Source of the DNA: Hymenobacter norwichensis DSM 15439
GTDB lineage: Bacteria; Bacteroidota; Bacteroidia; Cytophagales; Hymenobacteraceae
Assembly: GCF_000420705.1 (NCBI RefSeq)
Contig: NZ_ATVL01000012.1
Span: forward strand, 124,001 to 188,000
Direction of reading: 5' to 3'
Length of the DNA stretch: 64,000 bases
The notes beneath the pieces were generated by a model, which saw nothing but the letters and a program-made list of their open reading frames with translations, was not told the origin of the DNA and did no database searches. Position numbers and translations under genes: made by a program. Below, piece after piece: positions 1 to 7,688 of this stretch (position 1 is its first letter; each line of letters begins with the position of its first letter).

Positions 1-897
1 AAGCCTACAGTAGGGCTGCTGAGCCGTAGCGGCATCATCCCGATTTCCGCCACCCAGGATACGGCCGGCCCCATGACCCGCACCGTGCGCGACGCTGCTA
101 TTCTGCTAGGCGCGCTAACCGGAGAAGATGCGGCCGATGCCGTGACCAAGGAAAGCACCGGCAAGATTCAGCCCGATTATACCAAGTTTCTGCAAGCCAA
201 TGGTTTGAAAGGCAAGCGGCTGGGTATCGAGAAGCGGCATTTAGAAGGTGTTTCGGGGGCTGTTCCGTTGTTCAAGCAAGCCGTGGAACTGCTGAAAGCC
301 CAAGGTGCCACGGTGGTGGAAGTTGAAATCGACAAGCCCGCCGATGCCCTCGGCGAAGCGGAATACGACGTGCTGCTGTACGAGTTCAAAGATGGCGTGA
401 ACAAGTATCTGGCCACAGCCAACACCTCTGTTAAAACCCTGGCCGACGTTATTGCTTTCAACACCACCAACCAACCCAAGGCCATGCCGTTTTTCCAGCA
501 GGAAATCCTGGAGGCCTCGCAAAAGTTGGACGGCCTCGGCAGCCCAAAGTACCAAGCTGCCCTACGCAAGTCGCACCTCGGGGCCCGCCAGCTGCTCGAC
601 AGCGCCCTTAAAATCAACCAGCTTGATGCCATTGTGGGCATTACCACCGGCCCGGCCCGCGTCATCGACCTAATCAACGGAGATGCCGGTGGGGGGCCGG
701 GTTCGTCGTCGCCGGCGGCTATGGCGGGCTACCCGCATATCACCGTGCCTATGGGCGCCGTGAACGGGTTGCCGGTAGGGCTGTCGTTTGTGGGCGGTGC
801 CTATACCGAAGGGCCGTTGCTGACCGTGGCCTATGCCTACGAGCAGGCCTCGAAAAAGCGCATAGTACCGGAGTTCAAGCCGCCCTTCGTGGGCTAA
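1..897 (+). CDS. Amidase signature family protein, 3' part
   Basis: The reading frame is open from base 1, so the gene begins upstream of the window and about 298 C-terminal residues are visible. The segment fits the C-terminal two thirds of an amidase-signature (AS) hydrolase: GIIPISATQDTAGPMTRTV at its beginning follows the catalytic Ser-cis-Ser-Lys core in this family, and AGYPHITVPMG near the end is the typical closing strand. Such enzymes hydrolyse C-N bonds of amides. The catalytic Lys and the glycine/serine-rich signature must lie outside the window, so substrate and signal peptide cannot be judged. It is convergent with the next gene, and an inverted repeat sits just after the stop. 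Confidence 0.85.
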   Translation, partial: KPTVGLLSRSGIIPISATQDTAGPMTRTVRDAAILLGALTGEDAADAVTKESTGKIQPDYTKFLQANGLKGKRLGIEKRHLEGVSGAVPLFKQAVELLKAQGATVVEVEIDKPADALGEAEYDVLLYEFKDGVNKYLATANTSVKTLADVIAFNTTNQPKAMPFFQQEILEASQKLDGLGSPKYQAALRKSHLGARQLLDSALKINQLDAIVGITTGPARVIDLINGDAGGGPGSSSPAAMAGYPHITVPMGAVNGLPVGLSFVGGAYTEGPLLTVAYAYEQASKKRIVPEFKPPFVG

Positions 898-903
898 AAA
901 CAG

Positions 904-977
904 TTGTTCCGAGCGAAGCGAGAAGTAGGAGGAAACTGCTAAGCAGCAATCTGCATTTCTCGCTCCGCTCGGAACAA
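904..977. repeat. Palindromic dispersed element, copy 1
   Basis: A 21-nt left arm (904-924, starting TTGTTCCGAGCGAAG) pairs with a right arm (957-977) with one mismatch. It lies between convergent genes and may also stop transcription. The core TTCCGAGCGAAGCGAG recurs in hairpins at 29231-29309 and 46571-46647. Confidence 0.7.
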
Positions 978-992
978 GCGTTTTCTGGAAGG

Positions 993-1229
993 CTACTTAT
1001 CCTCTTCTTCAGTTGATTCGTGAGGAGCTTTGCTGGTGCTGGAGGTGGCGCTACCGGAGCCGCCATCTTCTTCGGCGTCCAGGTTAAGTTCATAGCCACC
1101 GGTGCCGTAGCTGGGCCGGCCGCTTGATTGGCCTACTACGCCGGCATCTTGCTTGCCTTGGGCAGCAGCGCCTTCACGGGTGCCTTCTGGATCGTCGGGG
1201 GCGGTGTTTTGGGATGGATCAGTTGCCAT
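993..1229 (-). CDS. Small acidic hypothetical protein
   Basis: This 78-residue protein is rich in Gly, Ser, Asp and Glu, with no hydrophobic segment, no signal peptide and an EEED tail. It is probably disordered. It has an ATG start and lies 63 nt downstream of the lipoprotein gene on the same strand, so the two may be co-transcribed. I do not recognise a family. Support is limited to an intact frame on the strand of its neighbour and a hairpin following its stop; it could be spurious. Confidence 0.5.
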   Translation of the reverse strand: MATDPSQNTAPDDPEGTREGAAAQGKQDAGVVGQSSGRPSYGTGGYELNLDAEEDGGSGSATSSTSKAPHESTEEEDK

Positions 1230-1292
1230 AAAAGAAGAAAAACAAGAGTGATAGATGCTGTCTTATACGGCAGTTTTGCCACTGGTAGCTAT

Positions 1293-1832
1293 CTACGGCA
1301 CGTATTGCTCGGCTAGGCTGGTTACGATGCCCTGCTGGGTTTCAACTACGAAAGGCGACAAAAACAACACCTTCGGGACGTTGGCCTGCACTTTGGCCGG
1401 CGAGGCCGGAAAACGTTCCAGCCCGTTTTCGCCGCTGCGCCAAAACGTAAGCGTAGCCTCCGGATCTAGCCGTAGCGTCTGTACCTGCGGGTTGTCATTT
1501 ACAATGTAATAATCGTTGAACACCGAGTACACCGTGTCGCCCTGCACCACTTCCTCTTGCGCATCGCCTTTGCGCCGGGCGGCAGCTACGGCAGCCTCCC
1601 CATTCAGAAACTGAATATAGTCCACATCAACGTAATACTGACCGTTCTTCTGGTAGAAGCGCCGGACATAGGCATGGTTGCGGGCCGTTTCGCCCACGGT
1701 TTCGGTGCTAGAAGATTCGCCTTTTATGTCAGCAGGAATCGTTTCTACCAGCCCTCGCCCCGACGATTCGCGCTCGGTGGAAGTGCAGGCAGCAAGCAGC
1801 AATAAGGCGAGTAGAGGTAGCAGTGGCTTCAT
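1293..1832 (-). CDS. Putative lipoprotein
   Basis: The frame extends upstream to 1856, but the ATG at 1832 places MKPLLPLLALLLLAAC at the N terminus, a clean lipoprotein signal with lipobox LLAAC, so I chose it. The mature part (about 163 residues) has a Ser/Thr/Glu-rich linker after the cysteine and then a soluble domain containing YVDVDYIQFLNGEAA, compatible with a small periplasmic or surface domain. No family is recognised. The upstream neighbour on the same strand is another orphan secreted protein. Confidence 0.7.
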   Translation of the reverse strand: MKPLLPLLALLLLAACTSTERESSGRGLVETIPADIKGESSSTETVGETARNHAYVRRFYQKNGQYYVDVDYIQFLNGEAAVAAARRKGDAQEEVVQGDTVYSVFNDYYIVNDNPQVQTLRLDPEATLTFWRSGENGLERFPASPAKVQANVPKVLFLSPFVVETQQGIVTSLAEQYVP

Positions 1833-1868
1833 GCTGGAAATGTACGAGGTTGCCACCTGACTGTTTAC

Positions 1869-2282
1869 TTATTGCTCTGCCAGGTAGTAATTCTGTATTT
1901 TCCATACTGCGTGCTGCTTGATAAAGCGCACTCGGCAGACAACTCCTTCGATTGAATAACCTAGATTATACATCAATGTATCTCTGCCAGAGACTATCTT
2001 GTGTATGCTCACGTAATCCTTTATTTCCTGTTTCTTCAACTCAGATGCGGAGAGTATTAAAACTGGAAAATCAAATTTTTGCAGTCTTAAATTTCGAGGT
2101 GCACTTTCATTCTCAAGCAACTTGATAGGAAGTCTATTCAATATATCTGCATGATAATATTGCTGTAGCTCTGGCAAGTCGAGCATTTGCTGAATGATAT
2201 GCTGCTCAGGCACTGACTGGCAATGGGCCCTCACGGCAGTAGCCAACAGGAAGCTAAAAAGCTGTAACGCTATTTTGCTCAT
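1869..2282 (-). CDS. Hypothetical secreted protein
   Basis: The chosen ATG at 2282 gives MSKIALQLFSFLLATAVRAHCQS, a plausible Sec signal peptide; a longer frame reaches 2351 but starts with an unlikely extension. The mature part is about 115 residues, with an amphipathic helix-rich N-terminal region and a C-terminal basic/aromatic stretch (VRFIKQHAVWKIQNYYLAEQ) like a small beta-sheet domain. The gene is visibly richer in A/T than its neighbours, which suggests an orphan or recently acquired gene. No function is recognised. Confidence 0.55.
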   Translation of the reverse strand: MSKIALQLFSFLLATAVRAHCQSVPEQHIIQQMLDLPELQQYYHADILNRLPIKLLENESAPRNLRLQKFDFPVLILSASELKKQEIKDYVSIHKIVSGRDTLMYNLGYSIEGVVCRVRFIKQHAVWKIQNYYLAEQ

Positions 2283-2393
2283 ATACTGGTTGTAATTACG
2301 TGATGCCAAGCTAGAAATAGCTGCATTGTACACCTGCTGTAACATACACAACAGTTGTATGAACTTCTACTTCGGCTTGAGCCAGATAGATCG

Positions 2394-2401
2394 TACCTTT
2401 G
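2394..2401 (+). promoter_or_regulatory. -7 promoter element for abc-f
   Basis: TACCTTTG matches the Bacteroidota -7 consensus TAnnTTTG, 24 nt before the ATG at 2426. A TTG at 2377-2379 is closer than the usual -33 spacing. Confidence 0.6.
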
Positions 2402-2425
2402 CGGCTTCAGATCCAGCAAAGTAGG

Positions 2426-4336
2426 ATGATTTCGATTAGCGACTTAGATTTTCATTTCGGCTCCCGTACGCTCTACGACAAAGCCAGCCTCCACATCAAG
2501 CCCAAGGATAAGATTGGCCTCATCGGGCTCAACGGCCGGGGTAAATCCACGCTGCTACGCATTCTGGTGGGCGAGTACAAGCCCGACGGTGGCAGCATCT
2601 CCATGAGCAAGGACGTAAGCTTGGGCTTCCTGAACCAGGATTTGCTGAGCTACGACTCGCACGAGCCCATTCTGGTGGTAGCCATGCAGGCCTTCTCTGA
2701 GGCGTTGGATTTGCAGAAGAAAATCGACGCTATTCTGGTGGAGTTTGAGACCAACTACACCGACGATTTGGTGGAAAAGCTGGCTGACTTGCAGGAGCGT
2801 TTTGAGGCGCTGGGCGGTTACACTATGCAGGCCCGCACCGAAGAGATTCTGGAAGGACTGGGCTTTACCACCGAGGAGCTACAGCGGCCGCTGAAGCTGT
2901 TTTCGGGTGGCTGGCGCATGCGCGTGATGCTGGCCAAAATTCTGCTCCAGCAACCCTCCCTGCTACTGCTCGACGAACCCACCAACCACTTGGACCTGCC
3001 GTCTATCAAGTGGATAGAAAACTACTTGGCTGGCTACGAAGGCGCGGTTATCATTGTGAGCCACGACCGGGAATTCCTGGACCGTACCACCAACACGACG
3101 GTGGAAGTAACGGGCGGCAAGCTGGTACCGTACGCCGGCAATTACTCGTACTACATCGAGGAAAAAGAAGAGCGTAACCTGATTCAGAAAGGCGCTTTCG
3201 AAAACCAGCAGGCCCAAATCAAGCAGGCGGAGCGGTTTATTGAGCGGTTTAAGGCCAAGGCCAGCAAAGCCAAGCAGGCCCAAAGCCGCGTGAAGGCACT
3301 CGACAAGTTGGAGCGCATCGAGGACGTGGCCGGCGACGATGCCAAGGTGAACATCAAATTCAACTTCACCGTGACGCCCGGCCGCCACATTCTGCGCATG
3401 GAGCATGTGGGCAAGAAGTACGGCGAGAAAATCATCTTCCGCGACACCCATGTACATATCGAACGGGGCGACAAAATTGCCCTCATCGGGGCCAACGGCA
3501 AAGGCAAATCTACGCTGATGCGCTTGGTAGCTGGCCAGGAGGCACCCACCAACGGCAACCACCAGCTGGGTCACAACGTCATCATGTCGTTCTACGCCCA
3601 GCACCAGCTGGAAAGCCTGCGCATCGATAACGAGATTTTGCAGGAGATGATTGAGGCTGGTTCGCGGCGCTCGGAAATGGAGCTGCGCTCAGTGCTGGGC
3701 TCGTTCTTGTTCACGGGGGAGGAAGTGTACAAGAAAATCAAGGTGCTCAGCGGCGGTGAGAAAAGCCGCGTGGCGCTGGCCAAAACCCTGATTTCGGAAG
3801 CCAACTTCCTGCTGCTCGATGAACCGACCAACCACTTGGACATGCAGTCGGTGAACATCCTGATTCAGGCCCTGGACCAGTACGAAGGCACCTACATCGT
3901 GATTAGCCACGACCGGTTCTTCGTGGAAAACGTGGCCAACAAAATCTGGTACATCGAGGACTACCAGTTGAAAGAGTACCCCGGCACCTACGCCGAGTAC
4001 GAGCAGTGGCAGGAAGACCGCGAAAAGGCCGCCAAGAAAGCCGGCTTACCATCACCTTCTGCTCCCAAGCCGCTGCCCAAGGAGGAAAAGAAAGTGGAAG
4101 CCAGCCCTGCCAAGACTCCTTCTCCCGACCAGAAAAAGGCCCTGAAGGAGTTGGCCGAAGTGGAAAAGCAAATAGATGAGCGGGAAAAGGAGCTAGCCGT
4201 TTACGAAAAGCAGTTGGCCGATCCGCAGATCTATCAGAACGCTTCGCAGCTAAAGGATGCTACCCTCAAATTCGAACAGGTGAAGAAAGAACTGGCTAAA
4301 CTCAACGACCGTTGGGAAATGCTGGCGGAAATGTAG
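2426..4336 (+). CDS. ABC-F family ATPase (Uup/YdiF-like)
   Basis: A soluble tandem ATPase of about 636 residues with no membrane segment. The first nucleotide-binding domain has Walker A GLNGRGKS (34-41), signature LFSGG and Walker B LLLLDEPTNHLD; the second has GANGKGKST, LSGGE (near 440) and LLLDEPTNHLD. A charged linker full of Lys/Gln/Ala joins them, and the C-terminal 100 residues are a Pro/Lys linker plus a predicted coiled coil (KELAEVEKQIDEREKEL), as in Uup-type proteins. Family members act on ribosomes (translation factors or antibiotic protection) or on DNA. The ATG at 2426 follows a TACCTTTG promoter; the frame extension to 2399 overlaps that promoter and was rejected. Confidence 0.93.
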   Translation: MISISDLDFHFGSRTLYDKASLHIKPKDKIGLIGLNGRGKSTLLRILVGEYKPDGGSISMSKDVSLGFLNQDLLSYDSHEPILVVAMQAFSEALDLQKKIDAILVEFETNYTDDLVEKLADLQERFEALGGYTMQARTEEILEGLGFTTEELQRPLKLFSGGWRMRVMLAKILLQQPSLLLLDEPTNHLDLPSIKWIENYLAGYEGAVIIVSHDREFLDRTTNTTVEVTGGKLVPYAGNYSYYIEEKEERNLIQKGAFENQQAQIKQAERFIERFKAKASKAKQAQSRVKALDKLERIEDVAGDDAKVNIKFNFTVTPGRHILRMEHVGKKYGEKIIFRDTHVHIERGDKIALIGANGKGKSTLMRLVAGQEAPTNGNHQLGHNVIMSFYAQHQLESLRIDNEILQEMIEAGSRRSEMELRSVLGSFLFTGEEVYKKIKVLSGGEKSRVALAKTLISEANFLLLDEPTNHLDMQSVNILIQALDQYEGTYIVISHDRFFVENVANKIWYIEDYQLKEYPGTYAEYEQWQEDREKAAKKAGLPSPSAPKPLPKEEKKVEASPAKTPSPDQKKALKELAEVEKQIDEREKELAVYEKQLADPQIYQNASQLKDATLKFEQVKKELAKLNDRWEMLAEM

Positions 4337-4356
4337 GCAGCACTTTTGTAAAGCAG

Positions 4357-4397
4357 AAAGCCCCGTCGGAAGCTATGTGCTTTCGGCGGGGCTTTTT
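4357..4397 (+). terminator. Rho-independent terminator of abc-f
   Basis: GC-rich hairpin (AAAGCCCCG...CGGGGCTTT) ending in a run of five T, 20 nt after the ABC-F stop. Confidence 0.85.
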
Positions 4398-4587
4398 AGT
4401 TTCGACTGGGTAGGCCTCGATAGGCAGTATAAGTATCCGAAAAGCTGCGGCCCGCTGATGATAAGCAGTTGAAGAACTCTTAAAACCTACCCTCAAAGCT
4501 TATGTGCAGCGGGTGTCGTATAGCGTGCGTGAGCCTGAACGATTATAAGCGTATACCTTAACCGTAAAACGAAAATTGAGAAGCAAA

Positions 4588-4779
4588 CTACAATGCGGCC
4601 TTCTTGGGACGCCGTAAAAAGGTAATAGCGAACCGCGTAGTGGCCATGAAAGACATACCAATCAGAATACGGTTCTTTTGCCACCCGCTTCCTGGCTCCG
4701 CAAAATTCAAAGCATAAATTAGGATGCCTAATAAAACGGCAGAGGCCAAAATCAGTGCTATAGAAATTGTTTTCTTCAT
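4588..4779 (-). CDS. Small membrane protein, unknown
   Basis: A 63-residue frame starting MKKTISIALILASAVLLGILIY with one clear transmembrane helix, a short loop (NFAEPGSGWQKNR) and a second weaker hydrophobic stretch ending in a positively charged tail (LRRPKKAAL). That fits a two-helix inner-membrane protein. It has an ATG start and a composition lower in GC than its neighbours. No family is recognised and no promoter is evident. It could be an orphan gene; moderate confidence because it is short. Confidence 0.45.
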   Translation of the reverse strand: MKKTISIALILASAVLLGILIYALNFAEPGSGWQKNRILIGMSFMATTRFAITFLRRPKKAAL

Positions 4780-4950
4780 GGCAGATTAGCTATTAGTCCT
4801 TTTTCAAGGATTAATTTACAGAAAATAGTGCAGTTACGCACAGCATTTAGCCTGCTGCTACTTATTAAGATGTACGAGGAGCTATTGTGGATGCCGCGCT
4901 TTTCCCAATCAGGTGTCAGCTATACTTGCCACATAGAGATTAAGTGTTGT

Positions 4951-6771
4951 CTAATACGCTACTTCCCGCGCGTCGTTCAACGACTTGATGAAGGCGATAA
5001 TAGCTTGCTGTTCAGCGGTACTCAGGTTTAGATTGTCTTCAGCTAAAGTTTGGTTGGGCACTGCCAGGCCCAGGCCCGTACCGCCGCCTTTGTTGTAAAA
5101 GTCGAGCACCTGCTCCAAGGTCTGGTACACGCCGTTGTGCATGTATGGCGCCGTAAGAGCAGTGTTGCGGACGGTAGGGGTTTTGAAGGCGTGTTTCTGG
5201 TGGGCTACGCCATAGAGCAAGAACTTACCCTGGTCGGGGTCGAGGGTGGGGTGCAGGGTGTCGGCGGTGGCGGGCACGCCTAGGATTTCGCTTTCGGTTT
5301 TGTCGTAGAGGGGTGGCACGGTGCCGTTGAACAGGGGCAGGTAGTGGCAGGTCCCGCACTGCGCTTTGCCCATGAACAGGTTAAAGCCAATGATTTCCTG
5401 GCCGCTGAGCACAGCCGTGTCGCCGCGCAGGTATTGGTCGAAGCGGCTGTTAAGGCCGACCAGGGACCGGACGTAGGCTGCCACGGCGCGCCGGATGTTA
5501 CGCTCGGTGAGGGGCTGCTTCTCGTTGGTGAAGGCCTGGGTAAAGAGCTTGGCGTAGCTGCCTTTCTTGCGGAGCAGTGCGGGTGCGGCGCTAAGCTGGC
5601 CGCCCATTTCGGCTTTGTTAGATACCACGGCGTGCACCTGGTCTTCGAGATAATGCACCCGGCTGTCGTAGAACTGATCGGGCTGGAGGGCGGCGTTGAG
5701 CAGAGTGGGGGTGTTGCGCTCCAGGCCGGTATCGGTAAGCAGCGAACTGTTTACGCGCAGCCCGTCGGTGTAGGCGCGGTTGGACGCGTGGCAGCTGATG
5801 CAGGAGCGCCCCGCCTTACCCGATAGTACGGGTTCTTTAAACAACGCCTCACCCAATGCCAGCACGGCGGGCGTAGGTGCGGCAGCATCGGCCGGCGCAA
5901 AAAATGACGCGTTGAAAGCATCGGCCACAAAAAAGCTGGCGGCCTCGGGGCGCACCGCGCGCCGCTCCCGCACGAACGGAATGCGTAGCTGCTGTTGAGT
6001 TTGGTGCAAAGCTGCCAAAGCGGGGTTGAAGTACCGCACAAAAAACCGGGCTCTATCAAAACTGTTGAAATCCAGATTGGGGATGGCCACAGCAGCTTCG
6101 CAGCGGCGCAGTTGAGTGGTGAGGGTGGCGGGCACTTCATACAGGGCCAGCACCTCGCGGGTAGCCTGCAAGGTGGCCGCTGCTTCTGGTAGAGAGGCGT
6201 GAGCTGCCGGCGAATCGAAGCCCGACACGCCCTTGGCCGCTAGCCGGTACAAGTTCAGCCGCAGGGCATCAAACACGGCTTCGTTGGAAAAGGCTAGGTA
6301 TGGCTCCTGCTGCTCCAACTGGCGCACCTGAAACAGCAGATTGTCGATTTCCTGGTGTACCAAGTCCCGGTTGGAGCGGCTGTCGGGGGCGGCATACACG
6401 TATTCTTCCAGTACCTGAAACCCGCTGGGCGGTATTACCTCGCCCGGCTCCCCCGGCTCGGTTTCGGGTAGGGCCGCGCCGTTGATGCGCCCGGCAGCGT
6501 GCGGGTAATAGTATTCAATAGCAAATTCCAGCTGCTTGTACTGCCGGCGGCACGCGGCAAACTCGTGGCGCAGCGCAGAGGTATCGGCGGAGTAGGTGCG
6601 TTCCTGGAAGTGGGTGAGGGTGGCGTGCAATTGGTTTAGATGGGCACTGTAGTATGCCTTCACCTGTTCGGCGGGCGTTTTGCGCAGCACCACAAACGAG
6701 AATAGCAGCACCGACAAGCCCAGCAACAGCGCGCGGCCCCCGGCCCGAAAACGAATCAAACGGAAAGGCAT
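4951..6771 (-). CDS. Imelysin-like/di-heme cytochrome c peroxidase fusion
   Basis: A 606-residue exported protein: an N-terminal signal or anchor helix (residues about 12-30), then a helical region of about 200 residues resembling imelysin/EfeO proteins (YKQLEFAIEYY, GFQVLEE at 117-123 where imelysins have GxHxxE), then a MauG/CcpA-type di-heme peroxidase. Heme sites are CISCH (324-328) and CGTCH (472-476), and FKTPTVRNTALTAPYMHNG matches the family C-terminal motif. Known relatives reduce hydrogen peroxide or oxidise protein residues in the periplasm. The ATG at 6771 overlaps the TGA of the LRR gene (TGATG), so translation is probably coupled. It is the last gene of the PhoX-LRR-peroxidase operon. 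Confidence 0.88.
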   Translation of the reverse strand: MPFRLIRFRAGGRALLLGLSVLLFSFVVLRKTPAEQVKAYYSAHLNQLHATLTHFQERTYSADTSALRHEFAACRRQYKQLEFAIEYYYPHAAGRINGAALPETEPGEPGEVIPPSGFQVLEEYVYAAPDSRSNRDLVHQEIDNLLFQVRQLEQQEPYLAFSNEAVFDALRLNLYRLAAKGVSGFDSPAAHASLPEAAATLQATREVLALYEVPATLTTQLRRCEAAVAIPNLDFNSFDRARFFVRYFNPALAALHQTQQQLRIPFVRERRAVRPEAASFFVADAFNASFFAPADAAAPTPAVLALGEALFKEPVLSGKAGRSCISCHASNRAYTDGLRVNSSLLTDTGLERNTPTLLNAALQPDQFYDSRVHYLEDQVHAVVSNKAEMGGQLSAAPALLRKKGSYAKLFTQAFTNEKQPLTERNIRRAVAAYVRSLVGLNSRFDQYLRGDTAVLSGQEIIGFNLFMGKAQCGTCHYLPLFNGTVPPLYDKTESEILGVPATADTLHPTLDPDQGKFLLYGVAHQKHAFKTPTVRNTALTAPYMHNGVYQTLEQVLDFYNKGGGTGLGLAVPNQTLAEDNLNLSTAEQQAIIAFIKSLNDAREVAY

Positions 6772-7688
6772 CAAAAATAGAGTTTAGCGCCCGGTAGTGC
6801 GGTTTCCGCTTGGCGGCGGGCGGCAGGGGTGAAGGCATTCTGCTTCACAATAATGGTTTTCAACTGTTTCAGCTTGCTAAGTGAGCGGGGCAGCGTGGTA
6901 AGCTGGTTGTCGTTGAGAATCAACATTTCCAACTTGGTAAGTTTGCCCAGGCTTTTGGGTAGGGCTCTGAGCTGGTTGCCCGACAGAATCAGCACTTTTA
7001 GGTTGCGGCACTCCCCCAAACTGGCCGGCAACTCCTCCAGTTGGTTGTTCGATAGGTTCAGCTCTTCCAGCTGAGTGAGGTTGCCGAGTTGCGCCGGCAG
7101 ATATTGCAGCTTGTTGTCGTTGAGGTAGAGGTAGCGCAGGCTGCCCCACTGATTCACTGATTCTGGCAGAAACAGCAGTTGGTTGTGCGACACGTCGCAG
7201 TACTCTAGGAGGTTCCATTGGCCTACCGCTTCGGGTAAGGACGTGAAGTTGTTGTAGGCGCTCAGCAAATACCGCAGGCTATCCAGGCCGGCCACGCTGG
7301 GCGGCAGCTCGGTTAGCATATTCTGCTCCACTTGCAACTGACGCAGGCGGTGCAGGTTGCCTAACGAAGCCGGTAAATCCAACAAACTGTTCTTGTTCAG
7401 AAACAGCACCCGCAGGCTATCCAAGGCCGTCAGGTTTTCGGGCAGGTGGCGCAAATGGTTTTCGTGCAAAAACAATAGCCGTAAGCTGCGGAGCTGTCCG
7501 ATGCTCGCGGGTAGTAGTTCAAAGTTCTGTCCCCGTAGGTTCAGCTCTTTAACACAGGAGGGCTCTTGCAGGGCCTGCGTCAAAGAAAACGACGCTTTCG
7601 GAGGGCACTGCGCCAAACAAGTGTTGCCCTGCAAAGTATGCAGGGCAACAATGAGTAAGGAGAAAAGAGAAATCAGGGTTGACCTCAC
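6771..7688 (-). CDS. Secreted leucine-rich-repeat protein
   Basis: A 305-residue protein with a signal peptide (MRSTLISLFSLLIVALHTLQG) and about ten 23-residue leucine-rich repeats of the bacterial/plant-like type (LPxxLGxLxxLxxLxLxxNxL). It begins with a Cys-containing cap (CPPKASF...PSCVKELNL). Repeats of this type form curved scaffolds for protein-protein binding. The GTG start at 7688 overlaps the upstream TGA by one base step (CAGTGAGG), and its own TGA overlaps the peroxidase ATG. The tight coupling suggests it works with the phosphatase and the peroxidase, perhaps as an adaptor; that role is inference. Confidence 0.87.
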   Translation of the reverse strand: MRSTLISLFSLLIVALHTLQGNTCLAQCPPKASFSLTQALQEPSCVKELNLRGQNFELLPASIGQLRSLRLLFLHENHLRHLPENLTALDSLRVLFLNKNSLLDLPASLGNLHRLRQLQVEQNMLTELPPSVAGLDSLRYLLSAYNNFTSLPEAVGQWNLLEYCDVSHNQLLFLPESVNQWGSLRYLYLNDNKLQYLPAQLGNLTQLEELNLSNNQLEELPASLGECRNLKVLILSGNQLRALPKSLGKLTKLEMLILNDNQLTTLPRSLSKLKQLKTIIVKQNAFTPAARRQAETALPGAKLYF

